A stretch of 30,000 nucleotides of DNA from assembly GCA_905221605.1 (NCBI GenBank), contig CAJNDS010002200.1, positions 549,287 to 579,286 on the forward strand, in the 5' to 3' direction. Below, piece by piece: positions 9,836-18,347 of the stretch. The notes under the pieces were generated by a model that ran no database searches, was not told where the DNA came from, and saw only the letters and a list, made by a program, of their open reading frames with translations. A program made the translations under genes and the position numbers. Position 1 is the first letter of the stretch. Each line of letters opens with the position of its first letter. This DNA is from Symbiodinium natans (lineage: Eukaryota > Sar > Dinophyceae > Suessiales > Symbiodiniaceae).

Positions 9836-9917
9836 TACCCTTAGATCTTGGGGAAAGCAACTGCCCAGGGCACCGGCCTAGGCCCCATGCTCTACGCCTC
9901 CGCCTCCCTGGAAGGGT
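9836..9917. other. GC-rich unique island, strand unclear
   Basis: A telomere-free block flanked on both sides by TTTAGGG. The plus strand reads ILGKATAQGTGLGPMLYASA after acceptor-like cccttag; the minus strand is also open in one frame. Its resemblance to true exon islands is compositional only. Confidence 0.2.
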
Positions 9918-10562
9918 AGGGTTTAGGGTTTAGGGTTTAGGGTTTAGGGTTTAGGGTTTAGGGTTTAGGGTTTAGGGTTTAGGGTTTAGGGTTTAGGGTT
10001 TAGGGTTTAGGGGTTAGGGTTTAGGGTTGAGGGTTGGGTTTAGGGTTGAGTTGAGGGTTGTTGAGGTTGAGGTAGGGTTAGGGTTCGGGTTGAGGGTTGA
10101 GGGTGAGGTTGAGGGTGAGGGTGGGAGTTGAGGGTTAGGGTTGTTTGGGTTTAGGTTTGGGGTTTTGGGTTTTGTGTTTGGGGTTGGAGGTACCTTTACT
10201 GATTAAACCCCCCCCCCCCCCCCTCCCCCCCCCCCCCTTTATATAGCACCCTTTAAGGGATTGTCTAGGGCACCTACTTCCTGAGCTACTCTTGATTGAG
10301 AACGAGTAAGCCACAACACGCAACATGCTCCTTCGAAAGCCGGGCCCCACGCAAAAACAAATCTCAGGGTAGTTACATGGTCCCTTAGTATGGGCCCTTA
10401 AACCCCCGATGTACCCTTACATGTTCCCTACACAACCCAAGGGCCCATGCATCAGAACCCTAAGAAAAAAACACAACCCCTAAACTAGGGTTGACCTTGA
10501 AGGGGTAGGGTGTGGGATCTAGAAGCCCCCTGAAATTGAAGGCATCCGGATTGATTTCGACT

Positions 10563-12050
10563 TCAGAGCTCGCTGCCGTTCTTGTGACCAGACGCGTGCA
10601 CAACAACAGAAACACCCCTACCATCCAAGCGCACAAGCCCACTTAGCAAGGCCACATTCGCCAAGCTCTGGTCGAAAAACTTTCCGAAGCTCAAGGACTG
10701 CAAGCTGCCAGGCAACGCCACATTCTCCAAGCTCTGGTTGAAACCGTCCCCGAAGCTCAAGGACAGCAAGCTGCCAGGCAAGGCCACATTCTCCAAGCTC
10801 TGGTTGAAAAACGTTCCGAAGCTCAAGGACTGCAAGCTGCCAGGCAAGGCCACATTCTCCAAGCTCTGGTTGACATCGGATCCGAAGCTCAAGGACTGCA
10901 AGCTGCCAGGCAAGGCCACATTCTCCAAGCTCTGGTTGAAAGACTCTCCGAAGCTCAAGGACTGCAAGCTGCCAGGCAAGGCCACATTCGCCAAGCTCTG
11001 GTTGAAGCGATGCCCGAAGCTCAAGGACTGCAAGCTGCCAGGCAAGGCCACATTCTCCAAGCTCTGGTTGAAATAGTGTCCGAAGCTCAAGGACTGCAAG
11101 CTGCCAGGCAAGGCCACATTCTCCAAGCTCTGGTTGAACAACGTTCCGAAGCTCAAGGACTGCAAGCTGCCAGGCAACGCCACATTCTCCAAGCTCTGGT
11201 TGAGACAGCGTCCGAAGCTCAAGGACTGCAAGCTGCCAGGCAACGCCACATTCTCCAAGCTCTGGTTGAACAACGTTCCGAAGCTCAAGGACTGCAAGCT
11301 GCCAGGCAAGGCCACCTTCTCCAAGCTCTGGTTGAAGCAATACCCGAAGCTCAAGGACTGCAAGCTGCCAGGCAAGGCCACATTCTCCAAGCTCTGGTTG
11401 AGATAGCGTCCGAAGCTCAAGGACAGCAAGCTGCCAGGCAAGGCCACATTCTCCAAGCTCTGGTTGAACAACGTTCCGAAGCTCAAGGACTGCAAGCTGC
11501 CAGGCAAGGCCACATACTCCAAGCTCTGGTTGAAGCTGTCTCCGAGCCTCAAGGACTGCAAGCTGCCAGGCAACGCCACATTCTCCAAGCTTTGGTTGAA
11601 ACCGTCCCCGAAGCTCAAGGACAGCAAGCTGCCAGGCAAGGCCACATTCTCCAAGCTCTGGTTGAAAGACTCTCCGAAGCTCAAGGACTGCAAACTGCCA
11701 GGCAAGGCCACATACTCCAAGCTCTGGTTGAAGCTGTCTCCGAGCCTCAAGGACTGCAAGCTGCCAGGCAACGCCACATTCTCCAAGCTCTGGTTGAGAT
11801 AGCGTCCGAAGCTCAAGGACTGCAAGCTGCCAGGCAAGGCCACATTCTCCAAGCTCTGGTTGAACAACGTTCCGAAGCTCAAGGACTGCAAGCTGCCAGG
11901 CAAGGCCACATTCTCCAAGCTCTGGTTGAAATCGGATCCGAAGCTCAAGGACTGCAAGCTGCCAGGCAAGGCCACATTGTCCAAACTTTGGTTGAAAGAA
12001 CATTCGAAGCTCAAGGACTGCAGACCTCTAGGGAGTTCAACACTCTCGAT
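10563..12050 (-). CDS. Leucine-rich-repeat array of the LRR gene (out of frame with its 5' exon)
   Basis: The minus strand encodes 21 tandem 22-residue leucine-rich repeats of consensus FNQSLENVALPGSLQSLSFG followed by two variable residues (SD, TL, RY, DS, ES, DG and so on), preceded by a divergent first repeat (IESVELPRGLQSLSFE). The last repeat is degenerate (DQSLANVALLSGL) and runs into a short tail ending in a stop at 10563. This repeat type is common in Symbiodiniaceae LRR proteins of unknown role, presumably protein-binding solenoids. The DNA unit is 66 bp, so all frames stay open on both strands; the codon and family pattern identifies the real one. Repeats recur in blocks (TL-RY, DS-ES-DG), suggesting segmental duplication. 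The frame is offset by one base from exon 2, so the protein may not be made. Confidence 0.8.
   Translation of the reverse strand: MESVELPRGLQSLSFECSFNQSLDNVALPGSLQSLSFGSDFNQSLENVALPGSLQSLSFGTLFNQSLENVALPGSLQSLSFGRYLNQSLENVALPGSLQSLRLGDSFNQSLEYVALPGSLQSLSFGESFNQSLENVALPGSLLSLSFGDGFNQSLENVALPGSLQSLRLGDSFNQSLEYVALPGSLQSLSFGTLFNQSLENVALPGSLLSLSFGRYLNQSLENVALPGSLQSLSFGYCFNQSLEKVALPGSLQSLSFGTLFNQSLENVALPGSLQSLSFGRCLNQSLENVALPGSLQSLSFGTLFNQSLENVALPGSLQSLSFGHYFNQSLENVALPGSLQSLSFGHRFNQSLANVALPGSLQSLSFGESFNQSLENVALPGSLQSLSFGSDVNQSLENVALPGSLQSLSFGTFFNQSLENVALPGSLLSLSFGDGFNQSLENVALPGSLQSLSFGKFFDQSLANVALLSGLVRLDGRGVSVVVHASGHKNGSEL
10640..12016. repeat. 66-bp tandem repeat (LRR-coding)
   Basis: Twenty-one units of 66 bp with core ctcaaggactgcaagctgcc (plus strand) and a variable six-base segment that encodes the two changing residues of each LRR. 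Divergence outside that segment is very low, implying recent amplification or gene conversion. Confidence 0.95.
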
Positions 12051-12051
12051 G

Positions 12052-12159
12052 CTGCAATTTCAACGAAGAGATTGCGTCCTTTGCATGTGCGTCCATCACG
12101 CTCACGCGTTGGCCGTCAATGGATCGCAGAAGCGCATCGGCTGCGTGCCCTGCAGAAGC
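12052..12159 (-). CDS. LRR gene exon 2 (linker), predicted
   Basis: After a GT-AG intron the minus strand reads 36 codons beginning ASAGHAADALLRSIDGQR and ending in AISSLKLQ. Related LRR genes, as I recall them, place such a linker between the ubiquitin-like domain and the first repeat. In this frame a stop follows after HREC, while the LRR frame starts one base later at 12050. The frame therefore breaks at about 12051. The exon start (after cctag) is chosen because it restores phase 0 with exon 1. Confidence 0.55.
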
Positions 12160-12260
12160 CTAGGTTGGCCCCTCAAAACCCTCTTATTAAAAAATCCAAG
12201 AGAAGGTTCTCTCTTGCACTCAAAAAACAAGGGAAAACATAGTAATATGGCAAAGGCAAC
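12160..12260 (-). other. 101-bp GT-AG intron of the LRR gene
   Basis: On the minus strand the intron starts CAG|gttgcc and ends acctag|G. It contains no telomeric repeat, unlike the introns of the surrounding gene. If unspliced, the frame runs on to a stop at 12102 with a hydrophobic stretch (FAILLCFPLFF), which I consider intron translation rather than a real membrane segment. Confidence 0.6.
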
Positions 12261-12584
12261 CTGTTGAACCACATAAGTGATGACGTTGCCCTGAACTTGC
12301 TCCAACAGCGGCTTGGAATCGTCCAGGGCATTGCCGCCAGCAGCCATGGCAAGCACGCCACCTAACCGCAAGCCGATCCTTCCCGCGATGCTCTTGCGCA
12401 AGTCTTCCGCAGTCATGTTGTCTTCAAGAGGAAGCTGCACTTCTGAACCATCGAGACCACAGACCGTGAACTGTCGGCCGGCAGTGGGGCCCTCAAATTC
12501 GTCAAGGCACTGACGGAGGACCTTCCGTTCTTCTGGAGACAACCCACGAAGCATGGCCCGAAATCCAGGTGCCAGGTCGGCCAT
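12261..12584 (-). CDS. LRR gene exon 1: ubiquitin-like N-terminal domain
   Basis: The minus-strand ATG at 12584 opens 108 codons. Residues 1-35 (MADLAPGFRAMLRGLSPEER...) form a short helical lead. Residues 38-108 look ubiquitin-like: FTVCGLDGSEVQLPLEDN, then TAEDLRKSIAGRIGL, GGVLAMAAGGNALDDSKPLLE and ending NVITYVVQQ, with the usual strand-helix-strand order but no C-terminal di-glycine. I recall this domain in front of LRR arrays in Symbiodiniaceae; its role is unknown. The start is supported by the N-terminal match and by an upstream acceptor-like gtag just before the ATG, where trans-splicing of the dinoflagellate spliced leader could occur. A TTTAGGG array begins about 30 bp upstream. Confidence 0.75.
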
Positions 12585-12612
12585 TCTACGCCTTGACCTC
12601 TAGGCTGTGGAC

Positions 12613-12700
12613 GGGTTTAGGGTTTAGGGTTTAGGGTTTAGGGTTTAGGGTTTAGGGTTTAGGGTTTAGGGTTTAGGGTTTAGGGTTTAGGGTTTAGGGG
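12613..12700 (+). repeat. Clean TTTAGGG array upstream of the LRR start
   Basis: About twelve perfect 7-bp units of TTTAGGG begin roughly 30 bp upstream of the LRR gene ATG. On the transcribed strand they read CCCTAAA. Confidence 0.97.
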
Positions 12701-12967
12701 TCCCTGAGGGGTTGATTTCTGAACGTCGCCGAGCAGCTGGGCAGGTTTCCATGATCCAAACTCTGGTCGAAGTCAGAAACACTAAACCCTAAACACTTGC
12801 AAGCCTAAACCCCAAAACCCAAACCCGGTCACTTGCAATCCTGGACCTAAACCCTGAACCCTGAACCCTAAACCCACAACCCCAACCCCTGAACTCCTGA
12901 TTCCCCCTAACCCCCCCTGGAAACCCTTAAGCCCAAGCCCTCCAGGGAGAAAGGCATAGGGCAAAGG

Positions 12968-13135
12968 TTTAGGGTTTAGAGTTTAGGGTTTAGGCCGGGG
13001 GTTAGGGCTTAGGGTTTAGGGTTTAGGGTTTAGGGTTTAGGGTTTAGGGTTTAGGGTTTAGGGTTTAGGGTTTAGGGTTTAGGGTTTAGGGTTTAGGGTT
13101 TAGGGTTTAGGGTTTAGGGTTTAGGGTTTAGGGTT
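12968..13135 (+). repeat. Long clean TTTAGGG array
   Basis: About 17 perfect units from 13013 onward, preceded by variants with GGTTTAGAG and GGCCGGGGG interruptions. Perfect units next to decayed ones suggest different ages within one array. Confidence 0.95.
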
Positions 13136-13346
13136 GAGGGTCCGCCGACCCTGGCGGCGTGTTGGATGGGAAAAGGAGGTGAAAACCTCCCTCTTTCCCT
13201 CCTTGCCCCCCCAAAACGCGGGGGGGGGGTAGGGGGGGGTACCCGGGCAGCTTTTCCATGGAGTGCCAGGCCACCCACACCGCAAAAACTCACGGACCAT
13301 AGGCGGTTTCGCACAGGACATAGGGGGCACTTTGGGAAAAAACCCC

Positions 13347-13347
<1 letters not shown>

Positions 13348-13392
<45 letters not shown>
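13348..13392. repeat. 45-nt homopolymer C tract
   Basis: An uninterrupted run of 45 C is followed by CTACCCCCCCTA. Additional G8-G9 and C9-C10 runs lie at 13210-13240 and 13440-13475. Tracts of this length are prone to length error in sequencing. Confidence 0.95.
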
Positions 13393-14108
13393 TACCCCCC
13401 CTAGGCTGCCCTCCTTCAAGCTGGCTTCAGCTCCTGTTTGGGTCCTGGTGCTACCCCCTACCCCCCCCCCCAACGTTTCACAGAGGCTCAAGCAAATCAA
13501 CTTTTGGCATCCTTTGAGCTGACGAGCGCGTTTAAACCTTTCAACTATGCTCCAGCGGGGTCGGCGGCTTGAGCCGGAGGCTCTTAAATCCGGGCACGCC
13601 CGTGGTCCGACGCCATTAGGCGCCAGCCCTAGCTTTAGCTACCCCGGGGGGGGCGTTATGCCGCTGACCCGGTTGGCTCCCGAACATCCGGCTCCAAATG
13701 CGGCTCCCGAAGGGCATCATGTTTCAGGTACAATTTTTATCGCGAAAAACGCGCTATTTCCTGCCGAATTTGGGCTCCTGGACGCATTTTTTGGGCGCCC
13801 CATGGGGGGTCCCAAAAACGACCCCGGAGAGCATCATCGACTCTCTTTTTCAACTTTGGCCAAATACGCGTTGTTGATGTTTTTTTGGGTGGCATTGGCC
13901 ACCCCAAAGGACCCCCACAAGAGCGCGCATCATGAGCATCAGCGGGTTGGGTTTTGGGTTTCGGATGCGGCTGAGAGCTTGGAAAACACAGAAATCGCTG
14001 TAAATACCGTGGTTTTCGTGCTGTTACGGACATTTCCGTTTTGAGGCCGGCATATGCCCCTATAAGCCATGCATGCCTGGAGGCCGGAGCCGCTGATGCG
14101 GCCGGGTG

Positions 14109-14523
14109 GGGGGCCAGGGTGCGCATCATCGAGGCTTCGTTTCTCTTTGGGGACCCGGGGGGCGAGCATCAGCAGCATCAGCGGCTCCGGAAAGGGTTTC
14201 GGGCGGCAGGATTCCGAAGGATGCTGGCATAACTTCATAACATGGCACTCGACATGCGCGCATACGCGCGCGCGCCCCCGCGCACCAGTTCCCGCGCGCG
14301 CGCGCGCAGGCGCGGAAAACGCACCAGTTCCCACCCGCGCGCGAGGGCGCGCGCGCGCGCGCGCGCGTGTGCGCGCATGTCGAGTGCCATGTTATGGAGT
14401 TATGCCAGCATCCTTCGAAATCCTGCCGCCCGAAACCCTTTCCGGAGACGCTGATGCTGCTGATGCTCGCCCCCCGGGTCCCCAAAGAGAAACGAAGCCT
14501 CGATGATGCGCACCCTGGCCCCC
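14109..14523. repeat. Foldback: 154-bp inverted repeat with CG-rich loop
   Basis: The left arm 14109-14262 and right arm 14370-14523 are inverted copies with only about three mismatches and no indel. The 107-bp loop 14263-14369 is almost pure alternating CG with two copies of gcaccagttccc. The arms contain gagcatcagcagcatcagcg and a telomere-unlike GC-rich sequence. It could be a foldback element or a recent inverted duplication. The frames it opens are mirror images of each other and are not genes. Confidence 0.92.
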
Positions 14524-14592
14524 AACCACAAACAACGGCGCGCGCGTCTAATGTTCAACTATTGGCTGAGTAAGGTGCTGACGATCCTGCAC

Positions 14593-14791
14593 ATGAACAC
14601 CTCCACGGTGTTTGCGAACGTGAAAACTGTACATGCACACTTCCACAGTGTGGCCATGATTTTCACGGTGTTTCTGAACATGAACACCTCCACGGTGTTT
14701 GCGAACGTGAAAACTGTACATGCACACTTCCACAGTGTGGCCATGCACCTCCACGGTGTTTCTGAACATGAACACCTCCACGGTGTTTGCG
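14593..14791. repeat. 87-bp tandem repeat, about 2.3 copies
   Basis: Units start at atgaacacctccacggtg (14593, 14680 and 14768). Each unit contains small palindromes such as cacctccacggtg and cttccacagtgtgg. The two full copies are nearly identical. Confidence 0.9.
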
Positions 14792-14865
<74 letters not shown>

Positions 14866-14866
14866 G
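14791..14866. repeat. (GTT)25 microsatellite
   Basis: About 25 perfect GTT triplets directly abut the 87-bp repeat and are followed by GCTGCTG. Translation gives poly-valine or poly-leucine frames that are artefacts. Confidence 0.97.
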
Positions 14867-14934
14867 CTGCTGTGCTTGCTGCCGTTGTCCTGCTACTGGT
14901 GGGCGTGCCCGGCTGTGGGCGACAGCCCGTTAGA

Positions 14935-15112
14935 TTTAGGGTTTAGGGTTTAGGGTTTAGGGTTTAGGGTTTAGGGTTTAGGGTTTAGGGTTTAGGGTTT
15001 AGGGTTTAGGGTTTAGGGTTTAGGGTTTAGGGTTTAGGGTTTAGGGTTTAGGGTTTAGGGTTTAGGGTTTCGGGTCAGGGCCAGGGTTTAGGGTTTAGGG
15101 TCTAGGGTTTAG
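14935..15112 (+). repeat. Longest near-perfect TTTAGGG array in this part
   Basis: Over twenty units, perfect from 14935 to about 15070, then with TTTCGGG and TCTAGGG variants. It lies inside the inferred large intron. Confidence 0.96.
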
Positions 15113-15216
15113 TAGGGTGTTTGGGGGGTTGTTATAGTGTATTATCAAGGAAGCACAAGGGAATTCTATTAGTAATCATACCGGGTTTAGGGTTTAAGGC
15201 TCGGGGCTTGATTGAA

Positions 15217-15296
15217 GCTTATATTCTTGGGCCTTAAGAGGGTTCCCACATATTAGCTGTAGGGCCCAAGTATATACCATGTAGGTACATGGACCC
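15217..15296. mobile_element. Palindromic element, relative of 8825-8922
   Basis: Interior cttgggccttaagagggttc and right end gtaggtacatggaccc match the 8.8-kb element; the left inverted end has decayed. No telomeric array is inserted. Confidence 0.65.
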
Positions 15297-15366
15297 TCAG
15301 GATTCTAGGACAGGCCATGTGTGCACAGGTGTAGAGGTCCTCCGAGGGAAGTACCTAAGAAGTAAG

Positions 15367-15563
15367 ATAAGACAGCCCTCCAGTATACGTAGCCTATCTG
15401 GCAGAAGGCCTTGGCTGCACTTAGGAGGGTAGTAAAAAATCAAACTTTTAGCTGCCTTATTAAGAAACCCAATAAACCCAACAAGGCTAAAGATGTAAAG
15501 TTACAGTAAAGCACCACAAAGAAGATAGCCCTCCAGTATACGTAGCCGATCTGGCAGTAGGCC
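15367..15563. repeat. Dispersed repeat copy 2 with flanking direct repeats
   Basis: 15411-15521 is the second copy of the 5779-5880 repeat. It is bracketed by direct repeats containing agccctccagtatacgtagc (15374 and 15527) that extend over about 40 bp each, for example gatctggcagtaggcc. Either the whole is a two-copy tandem repeat or the flanks duplicated around an insertion. Confidence 0.8.
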
Positions 15564-16100
15564 CTTTGAGGTTGTGCAGGGATTTTCAGGTGCAGCCTTC
15601 GGGGAGAATTGAAAAGGGGTTGGGTTCGGGAAGTTGTGCCCCAAAACCGTAAACCCTAAACCCTAAACCCGAAACCCGAAACCCTATAAACCCTAAACCC
15701 CTAAACCCTAAACCCAGTTTAAGGGTTCAGGTGTCGGGCTGTAGGTGTGGTGTCTCACGTGTGGCGCTTCGCTCACGGCTTAGGTTTTGGGTTTTAGACA
15801 GGCGCGCCTTTGTTCACAAAAAAGGGGTCCATCCTGAAGCCCTAAATGGCCAGAGATTCTGGAACACCCGCAAGACGCAGCACCCTTACACCCTGAGGCA
15901 TTTTCACCCGGGGTTTAGGGTATACAGCCCTCAAAAGCCTCACCCGAAACTCCTCAACCCTAGACTCAAGACAAATCGGGAGGTCGGGGGTGGATATCTT
16001 AAACACATCCCTGAAATGAGAAACATAAAGCGCTAAATCCCAGCGCGCAAACTTGTTGGACCCTAAGACCCTCAAACTCTTGTGCCCCACAGCCCGAAAC

Positions 16101-16160
16101 TTCTTCGGAGCCTCAAGACGTTCTCGAGACCTTGAGCCTCGAAATCCGCCAGGCGACTAC
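16101..16160 (-). CDS. Microexon, SRLADFEAQGLENVLRL
   Basis: The minus strand reads GT followed by SRLADFEAQGLENVLRLRR after acceptor gccgag. The preceding exon (18284-18347) ends with a single A, so the junction makes serine and continues as SRLADFEAQG, the block I recall after LPIPSPAQI in this family. That agreement of phase and sequence is the main support. The donor is uncertain; AGA A|gtttcg is used here, and a GA donor four bases upstream is possible. Confidence 0.7.
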
Positions 16161-18283
16161 CTCGGCGCCAGATTTGCGATTAATCAGCCGGAGGTAGGAA
16201 ACTGAGCACACAAAACCTCTCAGTTGTGTATATACACAGACATATATATATATATATATATTATAAATATGAAGCAGGATTGATATTATTGTTATTGGTG
16301 AGTGTATATAAGGTTCCTTTAAAGTATTGGTGAGTGTATATATTGGGTGTCCTTTTGGGGATACAAGAAATATAATCCCTACTTCATATATCTTTTGCTA
16401 TAAACATATATGCACGTATCCACATCCACGTATCGCTATGTAGCATACGAATCACTGTTATTCAACAAATATGAGGAATATGCGCAAAAACCTGGTGGGA
16501 TGTTTACGAAGCAATCCCCAAAAGACCACCTTTCCTCCCCACCCTAAACCCCAAACCCCAAACCCCAAACCCTAAACCCTAAACCCCAAACCCCAAACCC
16601 CAAACCCTAAACCCTAAACAAGAACTCAAGCTTCAGGGTTGCAGGCCCTAGGATTCCCAGTAACATAGGGAAAAGCAAACCCTTGAGGGTTGGGGGGGTG
16701 AGGGTTTAGGGTTTAGGGCTTAGGGTTTAGGGCTTCGGGTTTCGGGCTTAGGGGCTAATAAGGGTTTAAGCTTTTTGTTCTGTTTCTTATGTTTTCTCTC
16801 GTATAGGGAGCAGACAGCACAAGGGGAATTTGGAGCTCCAGTTGCCAAGATAAGGGTACATAGTAATGCATTAGGTGGTTCCCTGATTACGGAGTTGAAT
16901 TTAAGCTCCTACTCTAAGCCCCTGTGATTTCGAGGGTGTATACTGCACAGGGTTTGCAGAGCGCATGCGGCTGCCTGTCTATGAGAATAGGGCTTTGGGG
17001 GGCGGCTTTATTGGAGGGGAATATTGGTATAGTAAACCCCAAGCCCTAAACCCTAAACCCTAAACCCGAAACCCTAAACCGTAAACCCTAAACCCTAAAC
17101 TCTAAACCCTAAACCCTAAACCCTAAACCCTAAACCCCATCATGGAACCTCTACGTTACCTCATACAGCCTGGCCTCCGACACTTCCTATCATGCCATGA
17201 ACCCAAGCAGCCTACTTATAACCCCCAATTTGGTTTAGGGTCTAGGGTCTAGGGTCTAGGGTTTAGGGTTTAGGGTTTAGGGTTTAGGGTTTAGGGTTTA
17301 GGGTCTAGGGTCCAGGGTCTAGGGTTTAGGGTTTAGGGTTTAGGGTTTAGGGTTTAGGGTTTAGGGCAAATTAGGGCTTAGGGTCTAGGGTTTTGGGGAG
17401 ACTACTTCTATCCTATGAGTACAGTCAGAAGTGGGGTTATAAGTAGCCCTAAGCCTCCAAGTAGAGATCACCTGAGTATGATTCTTATACAAGATCTGGG
17501 TAAACCCAAGTTTCGGGTTTAGGCTTAGTGTTTTGGGTAAGAACCATCTGGGTAAACCCAAGTTTCGGGTTTAAGCTTAGTGTTTTGGGTACGAACCTTA
17601 TCTTCAGGGTCTACTTTCATCGGTGTCGTGTAGGGGCCCTCGCGATCTCTAAAAACGAAGTCCGGAGAGCTACCAGGGGTGTCCTTCCCAGATACGCTTC
17701 TTCAGCGAGAGAAACCGCATTTCCCGAGTAGTCTTTGGCAGAAGCATTCCCGCTAGACCCCGCCACCCCCTAGCTGTGCAAATTCCTGATTTTGCAGATC
17801 CCTGAACCCTAAACCCTAAACCCTAAACCCGGCCACCACAACAAACCAAACTTAAAACTTGAAACCCTCTAAATCCCAAGCCTTCAGCTTGAACGCCCTT
17901 CAAAAGCCCCAAAACGCTCTATCCACCCCCAGAAACACTATGGATTGGGATGTTTTGCCTGGTACTAACAGTCCTGAGTAGGGATTGAATTAGGGGGGGG
18001 GGGGGGGTTAGGATTGAATGGGGGGGGGGGGGGGTACTATAATCCCTGTTGAGGACTGTTAGTATAAGGGGGAACATCTCAAACTATGGACCCTATCACC
18101 CTAGAAGCGCGGACAATCCAAACCCCGAACGCTCCCCCAAAACCCCTGTGAAACTCTGAAACATCAGTCCTAGACCCTACGATGTGCGCTTAGGATTTAG
18201 GGTTTAGGGTTGAGGCAACCCTACTCCCTAACCCCTGAAGCCTAAACCCTGAACCCTTAAACCCCTAACCTCGGGGCCCCCAC
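16161..18283 (-). repeat. Intron (2123 bp) with AT-rich patch and telomeric arrays
   Basis: 16195-16480 is AT-rich with (TA)n at 16243-16261 and a 17-bp direct repeat attggtgagtgtatata at 16294 and 16326. CCCCAAA/CCCTAAA covers 16540-16620 and 17036-17140; TTTAGGG with TCTAGGG and TCCAGGG variants covers 17233-17370. A 20-base-plus direct repeat (gggtaaacccaagtttcggg) occurs at about 17499 and 17549. G tracts lie at 17993-18007 and 18020-18034 within a MITE-like element. Confidence 0.75.
17950..18077. mobile_element. Short inverted-repeat element, copy 2
   Basis: The right end gttagtataagggggaacat (18058-18077) mirrors the left end near 17950-17970 (tgttttgcctggtactaaca, imperfect) and matches the ends of the 9283-9364 element. 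The interior carries two long G runs. Confidence 0.65.
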
Positions 18284-18347
18284 TGATCGAGGCAATCTGC
18301 GCGGGGCTGGGGATGGGCAGGCGCACGAAGCGCGTGAGGAGGCGCAC
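18284..18347 (-). CDS. Microexon, VRLLTRFVRLPIPSPAQI
   Basis: Twenty-one codons plus one base read VRLLTRFVRLPIPSPAQI and then ASI, between acceptor aacaag and donor A|gtgggg. This is the most recognisable block of the family, following the second membrane segment and the MHAS motif. It starts in phase 0, matching the end of the 20170-20204 exon. It lies between degenerate CCCTAAA on one side and an AT/G-rich stretch on the other. No pyrimidine tract precedes the acceptor. Confidence 0.9.

Larger units (their letters stand above)
7567..10562 (-). repeat. Telomere-like sequence with islands and a G-tract boundary
   Basis: 7567-7980 is unique sequence with no supported gene. Degenerate TTTAGGG fills 8160-8480. 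Clean TTTAGGG arrays lie at 8788-8824, 9015-9078, 9180-9260, 9746-9830 and 9917-10015, the last decaying through GTTGAGGG forms to 10190; CCCTAAA fills 9437-9640. A C-rich tract with one T sits at 10207-10237. 10240-10560 is unique and includes ctttatatagc and ttagtatgggccc words shared with nearby palindromic elements. Confidence 0.75.
12585..16100 (-). repeat. Repeat-dominated stretch upstream of the LRR gene
   Basis: TTTAGGG arrays 12613-12700, 12968-13135 and 14935-15110 (over 20 clean units); a C-rich block 13130-13470; a unique unit 13530-14560 that ends in a large foldback; an 87-bp tandem repeat and GTT microsatellite; then 15110-16100 with scattered repeats. I see no supported exon here. 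Open frames at 13114-13530 come from C tracts, and the minus frame at 15842-16090 passes through telomere-like units. Confidence 0.75.

Noticed and set aside
11010-12242. 410-codon plus-strand frame and other long frames over the LRR array
   Set aside because: They follow automatically from the 66-bp period; only one minus frame gives the LRR consensus and an intact family N-terminus.
13114-13530. Glycine- and proline-rich frames on both strands
   Set aside because: They are produced by homopolymer C/G tracts, including the 45-nt C run.
14503-14953. Frames with poly-valine or poly-leucine runs
   Set aside because: They are translation of the GTT microsatellite and the 87-bp tandem repeat.
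15842-16090. 82-codon minus-strand frame
   Set aside because: Its start would be GTG, it runs through telomere-like units (tataccctaaacccc), and the supported exon next to it uses a different frame.
17674-17752. Minus-strand frame GMLLPKTTREMRFLSLKK with acceptor tctag, phase-compatible with exon 18284-18347
   Set aside because: The exon at 16101-16160 also fits that phase and carries the expected SRLADFEAQG block, so the 17.7-kb island is probably intronic.
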